Source: BOG-908 sp964244695
GTDB lineage: Bacteria > Pseudomonadota > Alphaproteobacteria > Acetobacterales > Acetobacteraceae
DNA length: 8,364 nucleotides
Assembly (NCBI GenBank): GCA_964244695.1
Contig: CAXTJZ010000176.1
Span: 1-8,364, forward strand
Reading direction: 5' to 3'
Positions 1-6,435 of the stretch are shown here, one piece after another. Position numbers and translations under genes: made by a program. The notes beneath the pieces are model-generated. The model was not told the DNA's origin. It searched no databases and was given only the letters and a program-made list of their open reading frames with translations. How positions within the stretch are numbered: position 1 is the first letter of the stretch; every line of letters begins with the position of its first letter.

Positions 1-6
1 GTAAGC

Positions 7-45
7 AAGGCCTTCTTTTTTGAAAAAAAGAAGCAAAAAACTTTT
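7..45 (+). repeat. Dispersed 39-bp repeat, copy 1
   Basis: This copy begins AAGGCCTT and ends AAAAACTTTT. It is an exact inverted copy of 112-150. Positions 12-21 and 24-33 are perfectly complementary (CTTCTTTTTT / AAAAAAGAAG around GA), so the element is a hairpin in itself. It lies near the left edge, so the gene it belongs to on that side is not visible. In one frame, positions 9-23 read GLLF-stop, as at the end of flhG. A terminator role is plausible but unproven. Confidence 0.9.
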
Positions 46-111
46 GCTCCCTCGCACCTGAAACCAATCGGCCGCCTCGAGGCAAGGCAGACACTGCAAC
101 GTCGCGGAGAT

Positions 112-150
112 AAAAGTTTTTTGCTTCTTTTTTTCAAAAAAGAAGGCCTT
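112..150 (-). repeat. Dispersed 39-bp repeat, copy 2
   Basis: This is the exact reverse complement of copy 1, 66 bp away, so the two can form a long stem. Read on the minus strand, its AAGGCC end starts 15 bp after the stop codon of the minus-strand oxidoreductase. It is therefore placed like a transcription terminator, and its internal hairpin fits that role. Similarity to the other copies runs on past the CTTTT end (TCTCCGCGAC on the minus strand). Confidence 0.9.
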
Positions 151-165
151 CCTTTTGCGACCCAC

Positions 166-1302
166 TCAGCCGCCATCCCGGCCAGGATCGATCAGGAACT
201 TCTGCCCCGTCGCCTTGCGCGCGTAAGCCGAAACCACCTCAGGCTTCAGCGCGTCACGCAGTGAGATCGTATCGGTGTAGGTGCTGGCAAAGGTCGTCTT
301 CAGTTCGAGCTTCACCCTGTCCTGCAAGCGCGCCAGACCGTCGCGGCCGATCTTGGCCAGGAAGGGTGTCAGCAGGAAGCCGCTGACGGCCCAGGCGAAA
401 CCATAAAACCGGTCCAATGTGGTGGGCCCGGTGTCCAGCATGCCGTAGATGTACACCTGCTTGAACGTGTTGGAGCCGTAACGGCTATAGGCCGTGGCGT
501 TGCGGTTCGCCGCCGCTTCCATCGCATGCAGGATGGTGTTGGCCAGGCTGCCGCCGCCGATCGCGTCGAAGGCGATCGTGGCGCCGGTCTCTGCCAGCGC
601 GTCGGTCAGTTGCGCGGTGAAATCTGCGGACTTGCTGTCCAGCACGTGTTTTGCGCCGAGCGCGTGCAGGATCGCCGCCTGCTCGGCGCTGCGCACGATG
701 TTCACCAGGCTGATCCCGTCCGCCAGGCAGATACGGTTCAGCATCTGTCCCAGGTTGGAGGCCGCCGCCGTATGCACCAGCGCGCTATGGCCCTCGGCGC
801 GCATCGTCTCCGTCATCGCCAGCGCGGTCAGCGGATTGACGAACATCGAGGCGCCGTCGGCCGCGATGGCCCCGTCCGGCAGCGCCAGGCACGCGTGCAT
901 GGAGATCGTGCGGTACTGCGCGTACATCGCCCCGCCCCACATGCCGACCGTCTTGCCCAGCAGCGCCTGGGCGTTTGCGCCGGCCTGCACCACCACGCCG
1001 GCGCCCTCGTTGCCCACCGGCAAGGATTGGCCCAGTCGCCCGGTCATCCCGCCCATCGAGGCCTGCGGGATGGATCCAGTCAGTGTCGGCCGCCCGTCCC
1101 GCGTGCCGGCGGTGAGCCCGGAGGGATCGGCCCAGCCAAGCAGCAGCCCGAGGTCGGACGGGTTGATCGGCGCGGCCTGCACCTGCACCACCACCTCGTC
1201 GGGCTTGGGCGCCGGCGGGGTCACGTCCTCCAGGCTGAGCACGAGCTGGCCGTCCGCGGACACGCAGGAACGCAGCTCTAGGCCGTGCAGGTTGTTGGTC
1301 AT
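166..1302 (-). CDS. Zinc-free MDR oxidoreductase, quinone reductase-like
   Basis: This 378-residue protein belongs to the medium-chain dehydrogenase/reductase superfamily. An N-terminal GroES-like domain carries APINPSD (44-50) and VGNEGAG (96-102). A Rossmann NAD(P)H-binding domain follows, with TAAASNLGQML (178-188) in the nucleotide-loop position and FDAIGGG (245-251) after the central strands. I see no cysteine/histidine zinc ligand pattern, so it is most like NADPH:quinone or enoyl reductases; the substrate cannot be read. It is longer than a typical 320-340 residue quinone reductase, with extra sequence around residues 57-92. The start is ATG at 1302-1300, preceded by GGAG with a 6-nt gap. 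The frame stays open upstream to 2817, but that part is antisense to flhF and does not resemble a protein. The gene stands alone, divergent from flhF and bracketed by inverted repeat copies. Confidence 0.88.
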   Translation of the reverse strand: MTNNLHGLELRSCVSADGQLVLSLEDVTPPAPKPDEVVVQVQAAPINPSDLGLLLGWADPSGLTAGTRDGRPTLTGSIPQASMGGMTGRLGQSLPVGNEGAGVVVQAGANAQALLGKTVGMWGGAMYAQYRTISMHACLALPDGAIAADGASMFVNPLTALAMTETMRAEGHSALVHTAAASNLGQMLNRICLADGISLVNIVRSAEQAAILHALGAKHVLDSKSADFTAQLTDALAETGATIAFDAIGGGSLANTILHAMEAAANRNATAYSRYGSNTFKQVYIYGMLDTGPTTLDRFYGFAWAVSGFLLTPFLAKIGRDGLARLQDRVKLELKTTFASTYTDTISLRDALKPEVVSAYARKATGQKFLIDPGRDGG

Positions 1303-1308
1303 TGGGGG

Positions 1309-1312
1309 CTCC
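1309..1312 (-). promoter_or_regulatory. Ribosome binding site of the oxidoreductase
   Basis: On the minus strand GGAG lies 6 nt before the ATG at 1302. It fixes the start within a reading frame that stays open for another 1.5 kb upstream. Confidence 0.7.
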
Positions 1313-1328
1313 GAGAAGGGAAGGAAGA

Positions 1329-1366
1329 AAGGCCTTCTTTTTTGAAAAAAAGAAGCAAAAACTTTT
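1329..1366 (+). repeat. Dispersed repeat, copy 3 (solitary)
   Basis: This has the same sequence as copy 1 except for one missing A in the run before CTTTT. It sits in the divergent region between the oxidoreductase start (26 bp away) and flhF, with no facing partner copy nearby. Its AAGGCC end points at the oxidoreductase gene. A terminator role for that gene is excluded here because this is its 5' side; it would lie in the gene's leader or promoter. Confidence 0.88.
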
Positions 1367-1436
1367 ATCCCCCGCGCCTGCACGGCGGTATCGGCTTTTT
1401 CTGCCGGCATGGGTGATCGCAGAGAAGATGCGGGCT

Positions 1437-1453
1437 CTGGTGGAGGCCTTGCT
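1437..1453 (+). promoter_or_regulatory. Possible sigma-54 promoter for flhF
   Basis: CTGG, eight bases, then TTGCT: the GG at 1439-1440 and GC at 1451-1452 are exactly ten bases apart, as in -24/-12 promoters (consensus YTGGCACGRNNNTTGCW). YTGG, the R, TTGC and W match; the CACG block does not. It lies 57 bp before the flhF start, which would leave a leader of about 45 nt. Flagellar genes are often sigma-54 dependent in alphaproteobacteria, but chance matches occur in GC-rich DNA and no activator site was identified. Confidence 0.35.
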
Positions 1454-1509
1454 GCCTTTCTCCGCCTCCGAAACGTTTTAGCAACACTACCCAGCCTACA
1501 ACCGTCCTC

Positions 1510-2496
1510 ATGCGCCTCAAACTCTATCGGGCGGCCAGCATGGCCGATGCGATGGCCCAGCTCCGGGACGAGCTGGGGCCGGAGGCGCTGATCCTGTCCA
1601 CCAAGCGCGTGCCGGGCGGCATCGAGCTGACCGCCGCCCTGGACCAACCGGACGAACCGCCGGCACCGGCGCCGCCCCCATTGCCCCAGGCGACCGCACC
1701 CGGAGGCGAGCTGGACGGGCAATATCACGGCATGCACGCGGCGCTCGCGCGCAGGCTCGCCGGGCCCGGCTTGGCGCAGCGCCTGCAGGAGACCTTTCGC
1801 TTCGCCCCGCTCAGGCTGGAAGGCGGCACCCCCCTGCTGCTCGCCGGCCTGCCCGGCGCGGGCAAGACCCTGTCCGTCGCGCGCCTGGCAACCAGGCTCG
1901 TGCTCGCCGGCACGCGGCCCCTGGTGATCACAGCGGATGGCAGGCGGGCCGGCGGCGCCGAAGAGCTGGCCGCCTACACGCGCCTGCTCGGCCTCACGCT
2001 GCTGGCGGCCAGCACGCCCGCCACGCTCACCCGCGCGCTGGGCGAGGCCGCGCCTGGCGCCCCGGTGCTTATCGACACCGCCGGCATAAACCCGTTCGAA
2101 CCCGCGGAAGCCGAAGCGCTCACCGCGTTGATCGCCGCGGCCGGCGCCAGCCCGGTGCTGGTGATGCAGGCCGGCGCGCACCCGGAGGAGGCGGCCGAGC
2201 AGGCGGCGGTGTTCGCGGCGCTGGGGATCGCCCACCTGCTGCCCACCCGCTTGGACATTGCGCGGCGTCTGGGCAGCGTACTGGCCGTGGCGGACCCTGC
2301 CGGGCCCGGCCTCACGCTGACGGAAGCCGGCATCGGCACCGGCGCCACGGACGGGCTGGTGGCGCTCACGCCCGCCTTGCTGGCCGAGCGGCTGCTGCGC
2401 GCCCAGCCGCCGCCGCCGCGCCTGCGTGCCCCGGTCTTCCCCTCGGCGCGCGCCCACGCCGAAGCCCAAGGATGGAACACGCAGCCTCATGGATAG
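1510..2496 (+). CDS. flhF: FlhF, flagellar SRP-family GTPase
   Basis: FlhF is an SRP-type GTPase that helps place the flagellar basal body at the membrane. The 328 residues open with the characteristic N-terminus MRLKLYRAASMADAMAQL and ELGPEALILSTKRV (21-34). A proline/alanine-rich linker (about 46-66) follows, then the NG-type GTPase domain: P-loop GLPGAGKT (113-120), an insertion-box segment ADGRRAGGAEELAAY (142-156), G3 motif DTAG (189-192) and a G4-like TRLD (246-249) where TKxD is usual. It is shorter than many FlhF proteins (often 350-480 residues), mainly in the N-terminal and linker regions. ATG 1510 is chosen because the family N-terminus starts exactly there, although no good Shine-Dalgarno precedes it. 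Its end overlaps flhG by 8 bp. Confidence 0.9.
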   Translation: MRLKLYRAASMADAMAQLRDELGPEALILSTKRVPGGIELTAALDQPDEPPAPAPPPLPQATAPGGELDGQYHGMHAALARRLAGPGLAQRLQETFRFAPLRLEGGTPLLLAGLPGAGKTLSVARLATRLVLAGTRPLVITADGRRAGGAEELAAYTRLLGLTLLAASTPATLTRALGEAAPGAPVLIDTAGINPFEPAEAEALTALIAAAGASPVLVMQAGAHPEEAAEQAAVFAALGIAHLLPTRLDIARRLGSVLAVADPAGPGLTLTEAGIGTGATDGLVALTPALLAERLLRAQPPPPRLRAPVFPSARAHAEAQGWNTQPHG

Positions 2497-3283
2497 CCTG
2501 CCTCCCGATTTGCCGCATCCAGGCCCGCGCAGGATCGCCATCGCTTCCGGCAAGGGCGGCGTCGGCAAGACCTGGTTCGCCATCACGCTGGCCCACGCGC
2601 TGGCACAGGCGGGCGGCCGCGTCCTGCTGGCGGACGGCGATTTCGGCCTGGCCAACATAGACGTCCAGCTTGGCCTCAACCCGGCCTGCGACCTGGCTGG
2701 CGTGCTCTCCGGCCGCGTGCCGATGGCGCAGGCCGCCACCTTCGTCCCGGCCTGCGGTTTCCACGTCCTGCCCGGCCGCTCCGGTTCCGGCTCCCTGGCC
2801 GCGCTGCCGCCGGCCACCCTGGACTGGCTGCTGGACGGCCTGGCCGCCCAGGATTACGCCACCCTGCTGGTCGATCTCGGCGCCGGGCTGGATGCCGCGA
2901 ACCGCCGGCTGGCAGCCTGGGCGGACACGCTGTTCGTGGTCGCCACCGACGAGCCCACCTCGCTGACCGACGCCTACGCCGTGCTGAAACTGCACGCGGC
3001 CGATTGCGCCGCGGCCGGACAGGCGCCGGACGCGCGCCTGGTGGTGAACCAGGCCGCCACGGCCGCCAGCGGCGAGCGCACCTTTGCCACGCTGGCGCGC
3101 GCCTGCACGCAGTTCCTGGGTGTCGCTCCGGCGCTGGCCGGGATCATCCGGCGGGATGACCGGGTGCGCGATGCGATACGCCGGCAGACGCCTTTGCTGA
3201 CGCGGCATCCTAATTGTCCGGCGGCGCAGGATGTGGGGCGCATTGCGGAAGGGGTGGCAAGGAAGGAAGGCCTTCTTTTCTGA
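2489..3283 (+). CDS. flhG: FlhG (FleN/YlxH), MinD-like flagellar number ATPase
   Basis: FlhG is a ParA/MinD-type ATPase that counters FlhF and limits flagellar number. The 264-residue product has the deviant Walker A SGKGGVGKT (20-28), the A' motif ADGDFGLANID (48-58), a Walker B-like LLVDLGAG (126-133) and DEPTSLTDAYAVLK (154-167), a segment typical of FlhG. I chose ATG 2489, 19 residues before the P-loop and overlapping the flhF stop (ATGGATAG), which suggests translational coupling. An ATG at 2426 would add 21 poor residues. No C-terminal amphipathic MinD-type helix is evident; the last residues KEGLLF and the TGA are read from repeat copy 4, so the natural end may once have been elsewhere. 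Confidence 0.9.
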   Translation: MDSLPPDLPHPGPRRIAIASGKGGVGKTWFAITLAHALAQAGGRVLLADGDFGLANIDVQLGLNPACDLAGVLSGRVPMAQAATFVPACGFHVLPGRSGSGSLAALPPATLDWLLDGLAAQDYATLLVDLGAGLDAANRRLAAWADTLFVVATDEPTSLTDAYAVLKLHAADCAAAGQAPDARLVVNQAATAASGERTFATLARACTQFLGVAPALAGIIRRDDRVRDAIRRQTPLLTRHPNCPAAQDVGRIAEGVARKEGLLF

Positions 3284-3305
3284 AGAAAAGAAGCAAAAGA
3301 CTTTT
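3267..3305 (+). repeat. Dispersed repeat, copy 4 (overlaps flhG end)
   Basis: This is a diverged copy. Its internal palindrome is preserved because two changes compensate: C3280 and G3285 replace the T and A that pair in the other copies, and 3272-3281 still pairs with 3284-3293. A further A-to-G change precedes CTTTT. The flhG stop codon TGA is 3281-3283, at the tip of this hairpin. Confidence 0.9.
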
Positions 3306-3351
3306 GCTCCGCTGTCGCGGACTTATTGGTCAGATCCGCGACAGCGTAGAT

Positions 3352-3390
3352 AAAAGTTTTTTGCTTCTTTTTTTCAAAAAAGAAGGCCTT
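3352..3390 (-). repeat. Dispersed repeat, copy 5
   Basis: This copy is identical to copy 2 (112-150) over the 39 bp. Its AAGGCC end faces argG, whose start codon is 38 bp further on. Any argG promoter must lie in this copy, in the 38-bp gap, or upstream with read-through. Confidence 0.9.
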
Positions 3391-3428
3391 TCTTGCCTTG
3401 CCTCCTTCGCCTCGCTACCACCCGACCC

Positions 3429-4673
3429 GTGACAATACCGAACGTAAAGAAAGTCGTCCTCGCCTACTCCGGCGGCCTGGACACCAGCGTCATCCTCAGA
3501 TGGCTGCAGACCACCTACCGTTGCGAGGTGGTGACCTTCACCGCCGACCTCGGCCAGTCCGTGGAAGATGCCGGCGCCGAGCTGGACGCGGCCAGGCGCA
3601 AGGCCGAGCAGGCCGGCGTGCGCGAGATCTTCGTCGAGGATCTGCGCGAGAAATTCGTGCGCGACTTCGTCTTTCCGATGTTCCGCGCCAACACGCTGTA
3701 CGAGGGGCAATACCTTCTCGGCACCTCGATCGCGCGGCCGCTGATCGCGCAACGGCAGATCGAGATCGCCGAGGCGGTGGGTGCGGACGCGGTGGCGCAT
3801 GGGGCGACGGGCAAGGGCAACGACCAGGTCCGCTTCGAACTGGCCTATTACGCGCTGAAGCCGGACGTGCGCGTGATTGCACCGTGGCGGGAGTGGGAGC
3901 TGACCAGCCGCACCCGCCTGCTGGAGTTCGCCGACGCGCACCAGATACCGGTAACGCGTGACAAGCGCGGCGACGCGCCGTTCTCGGTGGACGCCAATCT
4001 GCTGCACTCGTCCTCCGAGGGGAAGATCCTCGAGGACCCCGCTTTGCCGCCCGACGAGATGGTGTTCCAGCGCACCATCAGCCCGCTTGACGCCCCGGAC
4101 CGCGCCACGCTGGTGGCGATCGACTTCGAGGCCGGCGACCCGGTGGCCATCGACGGCGTGCGCCTGTCGCCGGCCGCCCTGCTGACCAGGCTGAACGAGC
4201 TCGGCCGCGCCAACGGTATCGGCCGGCTGGATTTGGTGGAGAACCGCTTCGTCGGCATGAAGTCCCGCGGCATCTACGAGACGCCGGGCGGCACCATCCT
4301 GCTGGCGGCGCATCGCGGTATCGAATCCCTCACGCTGGACCGCGAGGCGGGCCACCTGAAGGACAGCCTGATGCCGCGCTACGCGTCCCTGATCTACAAC
4401 GGCTTCTGGTTCTCGCCGGAGCGCCGCATGCTGCAGGCGCTGATCGACACCAGCCAGGCCAGCGTCAGCGGCCAGGTGCGGCTGCAGCTCTACAAGGGCA
4501 ACGCCACGGTGGTTGGGCGCGAGAGCCCGAACAGCCTGTACTCCACCAAGGTGGTGACGTTCGAGGATGACCAGGGCGCCTACGACCAGGTGGATGCGCA
4601 GGGGTTCATTAAGCTGAACGCGCTGCGGCTGCGGCTGGGCGCCAGTGCGGGGCGGCGCGGCGGCGAGCTGTGA
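3429..4673 (+). CDS. argG: Argininosuccinate synthase
   Basis: ArgG joins citrulline and aspartate using ATP to give argininosuccinate, the penultimate step of arginine synthesis, in the cytoplasm. The 414-residue product has the usual length for type I enzymes. Visible signatures are the PP-loop AYSGGLDTS (12-20), HGATGKGNDQVRFE (124-137) at the substrate site, DKRGDAPFSVDANLLHSSSEG (178-198) and the C-terminal YSTKVVTFED (371-380). I chose GTG 3429 (MTIPNVKKVVLAYSGG), which gives the normal short lead before the PP-loop. A TTG at 3393 would start inside the repeat unit and add an unnatural PCLLRLATTRP. No Shine-Dalgarno precedes the GTG. No other arginine gene is in view, so argG is scattered from the rest of the pathway here. 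Confidence 0.96.
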   Translation: MTIPNVKKVVLAYSGGLDTSVILRWLQTTYRCEVVTFTADLGQSVEDAGAELDAARRKAEQAGVREIFVEDLREKFVRDFVFPMFRANTLYEGQYLLGTSIARPLIAQRQIEIAEAVGADAVAHGATGKGNDQVRFELAYYALKPDVRVIAPWREWELTSRTRLLEFADAHQIPVTRDKRGDAPFSVDANLLHSSSEGKILEDPALPPDEMVFQRTISPLDAPDRATLVAIDFEAGDPVAIDGVRLSPAALLTRLNELGRANGIGRLDLVENRFVGMKSRGIYETPGGTILLAAHRGIESLTLDREAGHLKDSLMPRYASLIYNGFWFSPERRMLQALIDTSQASVSGQVRLQLYKGNATVVGRESPNSLYSTKVVTFEDDQGAYDQVDAQGFIKLNALRLRLGASAGRRGGEL

Positions 4674-4682
4674 TAGCCGGTC

Positions 4683-4713
4683 CTGTCACGCGCCCAGGAT
4701 GGGAGCGTGACGG
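4683..4713 (+). terminator. Stem-loop after argG
   Basis: GTCACGC (4685-4691) pairs perfectly with GCGTGAC (4705-4711), and two more outer pairs are possible including one G-T. The loop is 13 nt. It starts 9 bp after the argG stop. No T-run follows, so it is at best a weak or factor-assisted terminator, or a 3'-end stabiliser. Confidence 0.4.
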
Positions 4714-4956
4714 AATGCACACTGTGATGCGCGATTGCCGCCAAAGCGCCATCATCTCCATGTGAGATGCTTGCCAGCGCAGGGGATTGCCCGCCAATTT
4801 CTGCGTGTTCTGCCTGTAGTAGGCGTAAAACAACTTCGGCACGTTAGCCATACCATAACAAATCGGAAATCGATCCTGCTTCTGACCCGCAACCCTGGTG
4901 GAGCCGAGCGCCCGCTGCAGCCCGACCCCGGGCTGCCGGGCCAGGGCGTGCCGCGC

Positions 4957-6435
4957 ATGACGCGCGCCGTGTCCACCCGCGTCCTGGTCGATCTTAGCCA
5001 TGCGGCGGACGGCTACGTGGGCGTGGCGCAGGATTTGCGGCTGATCTTCGGCATGCTGTGCGACATCCCGACCGTGGAGGTGTCCGGCCTGCTGATGCCG
5101 ACAGGCCGGCACGACCTGCCGCACGTGCGGCCGGGCCGGCCGGATGCCGCGGCGCTGACGGCGGCCGTACTGCACTGGATGGAGCGCAACTGGGAGCGGC
5201 CGGAGCGGCGCAGCTTTCCGTTCAGCGTGCTGCAGGACGCGCAGACCTTCCGGCAGGTGGTGCGCACCCGCCATCAGCTTCTGCCCTTGGCAGACCGCGG
5301 GCAGCTGAACGCGCTCTGGCGGGTGCTGTTTGAGAAGACGCTGGCGCCGGACCAGCGCGCCCGCGTGCTGGCGCAGAGCTTTTTCGCCACCGACCTGTCG
5401 GTCAGCTCCATCATCGATCTGTGCGCCCATCCGCCTGTGCCGCTGCGCAAGCGGCTGTCTGTCGGGGGCTTCGATGCGGTGCTGTTCTGCATGCCGCGCC
5501 CGGTGCGCCTGCCGCCGGGCGTGCGCCAGATCGTGCGTTTTCATGATGCGGTGCCGGTGACGGACACCGATACGGTCGTCGGCTGGCGGGTGGCGCTGGC
5601 GCATTCCCGCCTGGTGCGCGCCTGCGCCGCGGACGCGATCTTCGTGTGCAACTCGCCGCAGAGCCTGGAGAGCCTGGTCAGCCTCGATCCCAGCCGCGCC
5701 GAGCGGGCGGTGGTGATACCTTGCGCCGTCGCACCTGCCGACACGGCGGCCAACGGGATCGATCTGTGCGCCGTCGCGCGGCGCCATATCCGCTTCCGTG
5801 CGCTCGGACACCGGCCCGGCGGCGGCGAGGTCGTCACCGCGCCGCCGGGGTGGCAGCCGCCCGTGCCGGGCATGCGCTATGTGCTCAGCGTATCCACCCT
5901 GGAGCCGCGCAAGAACTTCCCCGGCCTGATACGCGGCTGGGAGCGCGTGGTCTCGCGCAGCGACCCGGACCTTCGCCTGATCATCGTGGGCGGCCCTGGC
6001 TGGCGCGAGGAGACGGTGCTGGCGGAGATGCGCCCGGGCGTGGAGAGCGGCCGCATCCTGCATCTGCAGAACCTGCCGCAGGAGGAGTTGCAGGCGCTGA
6101 TGCGCGGCGCCGCCTGTTTCGCCTTTCCGTCGTTCAACGAGGGCTTCGGCTATTCGCCAATCGAGGCGATGCAGGCCGGGGCGCCCTGCGTGGTCTCCGA
6201 CCTGCCTGTGTTCCGGTGGATCTTCGGCGATGCCGCGATCTACGTGGACCCTTATGACACCGATGCGATCGCCACCGGGATCGAGCGGCTGACGAGCAGG
6301 CCTGGCTATACGGAGCTGGCGGCCGGGCTGCGTGCCAGGAGCGAGCGCGTCCTGGCGCGGTTCCGCCCGGCGACCGTCCGCCATGAATGGGACAAACTGC
6401 TGGGCGGGCTTTCCGGACAGGCCGCCGGCTGGTGA
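4957..6435 (+). CDS. Glycosyltransferase, GT4-type (GT-B fold)
   Basis: This 492-residue protein probably transfers a sugar from a nucleotide-sugar donor to an envelope or exopolysaccharide acceptor; donor and acceptor are unknown. The C-terminal half is a clear Glycos_transf_1 domain: STLEPRKNFPGLIRGW (313-328), LRLIIVGGPGW (339-349), NLPQEELQALMRGA (372-385) and the E-x7-E motif FNEGFGYSPIE (393-403). The N-terminal half starts with VLVDLSHAADGYVGVAQDLRL (9-29) but then holds about 120 residues (70-190) I cannot match to a standard donor domain. No transmembrane segment is evident, so it is likely cytosolic or peripheral. The frame is open from 4735, but the first 74 residues look non-coding and ATG 4957 fits best; GTG 4948 is an alternative. 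The 283-bp region before it is AT-richer and probably holds its promoter. Confidence 0.85.
   Translation: MTRAVSTRVLVDLSHAADGYVGVAQDLRLIFGMLCDIPTVEVSGLLMPTGRHDLPHVRPGRPDAAALTAAVLHWMERNWERPERRSFPFSVLQDAQTFRQVVRTRHQLLPLADRGQLNALWRVLFEKTLAPDQRARVLAQSFFATDLSVSSIIDLCAHPPVPLRKRLSVGGFDAVLFCMPRPVRLPPGVRQIVRFHDAVPVTDTDTVVGWRVALAHSRLVRACAADAIFVCNSPQSLESLVSLDPSRAERAVVIPCAVAPADTAANGIDLCAVARRHIRFRALGHRPGGGEVVTAPPGWQPPVPGMRYVLSVSTLEPRKNFPGLIRGWERVVSRSDPDLRLIIVGGPGWREETVLAEMRPGVESGRILHLQNLPQEELQALMRGAACFAFPSFNEGFGYSPIEAMQAGAPCVVSDLPVFRWIFGDAAIYVDPYDTDAIATGIERLTSRPGYTELAAGLRARSERVLARFRPATVRHEWDKLLGGLSGQAAGW

Larger units (their letters stand above)
3256..3402. terminator. Long inverted repeat between flhG and argG
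   Basis: Copies 4 and 5 face each other. Pairing continues inward through a perfect 12-bp stem (3310-3321 with 3335-3346, CGCTGTCGCGGA) around a 13-nt loop, and outward to GGCAAGG (3256-3262) / CCTTGCC (3396-3402). The whole 147 bp can fold as one hairpin with some mismatches. Lying at the 3' end of flhG, it may act as a terminator or RNA stabiliser. Each copy also holds its own hairpin with A/T runs that could work in either direction. The function is inferred from position and structure only. Confidence 0.55.

Noticed and set aside
494..1345. 283-codon plus-strand ORF ending in the repeat with GLLF-stop
   Set aside because: It is antisense to the oxidoreductase with no recognisable motifs; the matching end only reflects the repeat's reading frame.
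1303..2817. Long minus-strand extension of the oxidoreductase frame across flhF and into flhG
   Set aside because: It is antisense to two well-supported genes, rich in Arg/Gly/Gln, and the true start with GGAG and a family-like N-terminus lies at 1302. High GC leaves such frames open by chance.
7..3390. CRISPR array
   Set aside because: The repeats are unevenly spaced, in both orientations, and separated by whole genes; there is no spacer structure and no cas gene.
4735..4956. 74-residue N-terminal extension of the glycosyltransferase from a TTG
   Set aside because: The sequence is not protein-like, the region is AT-richer and intergenic in character, and the GT-like start VLVDLSHA follows the ATG at 4957.
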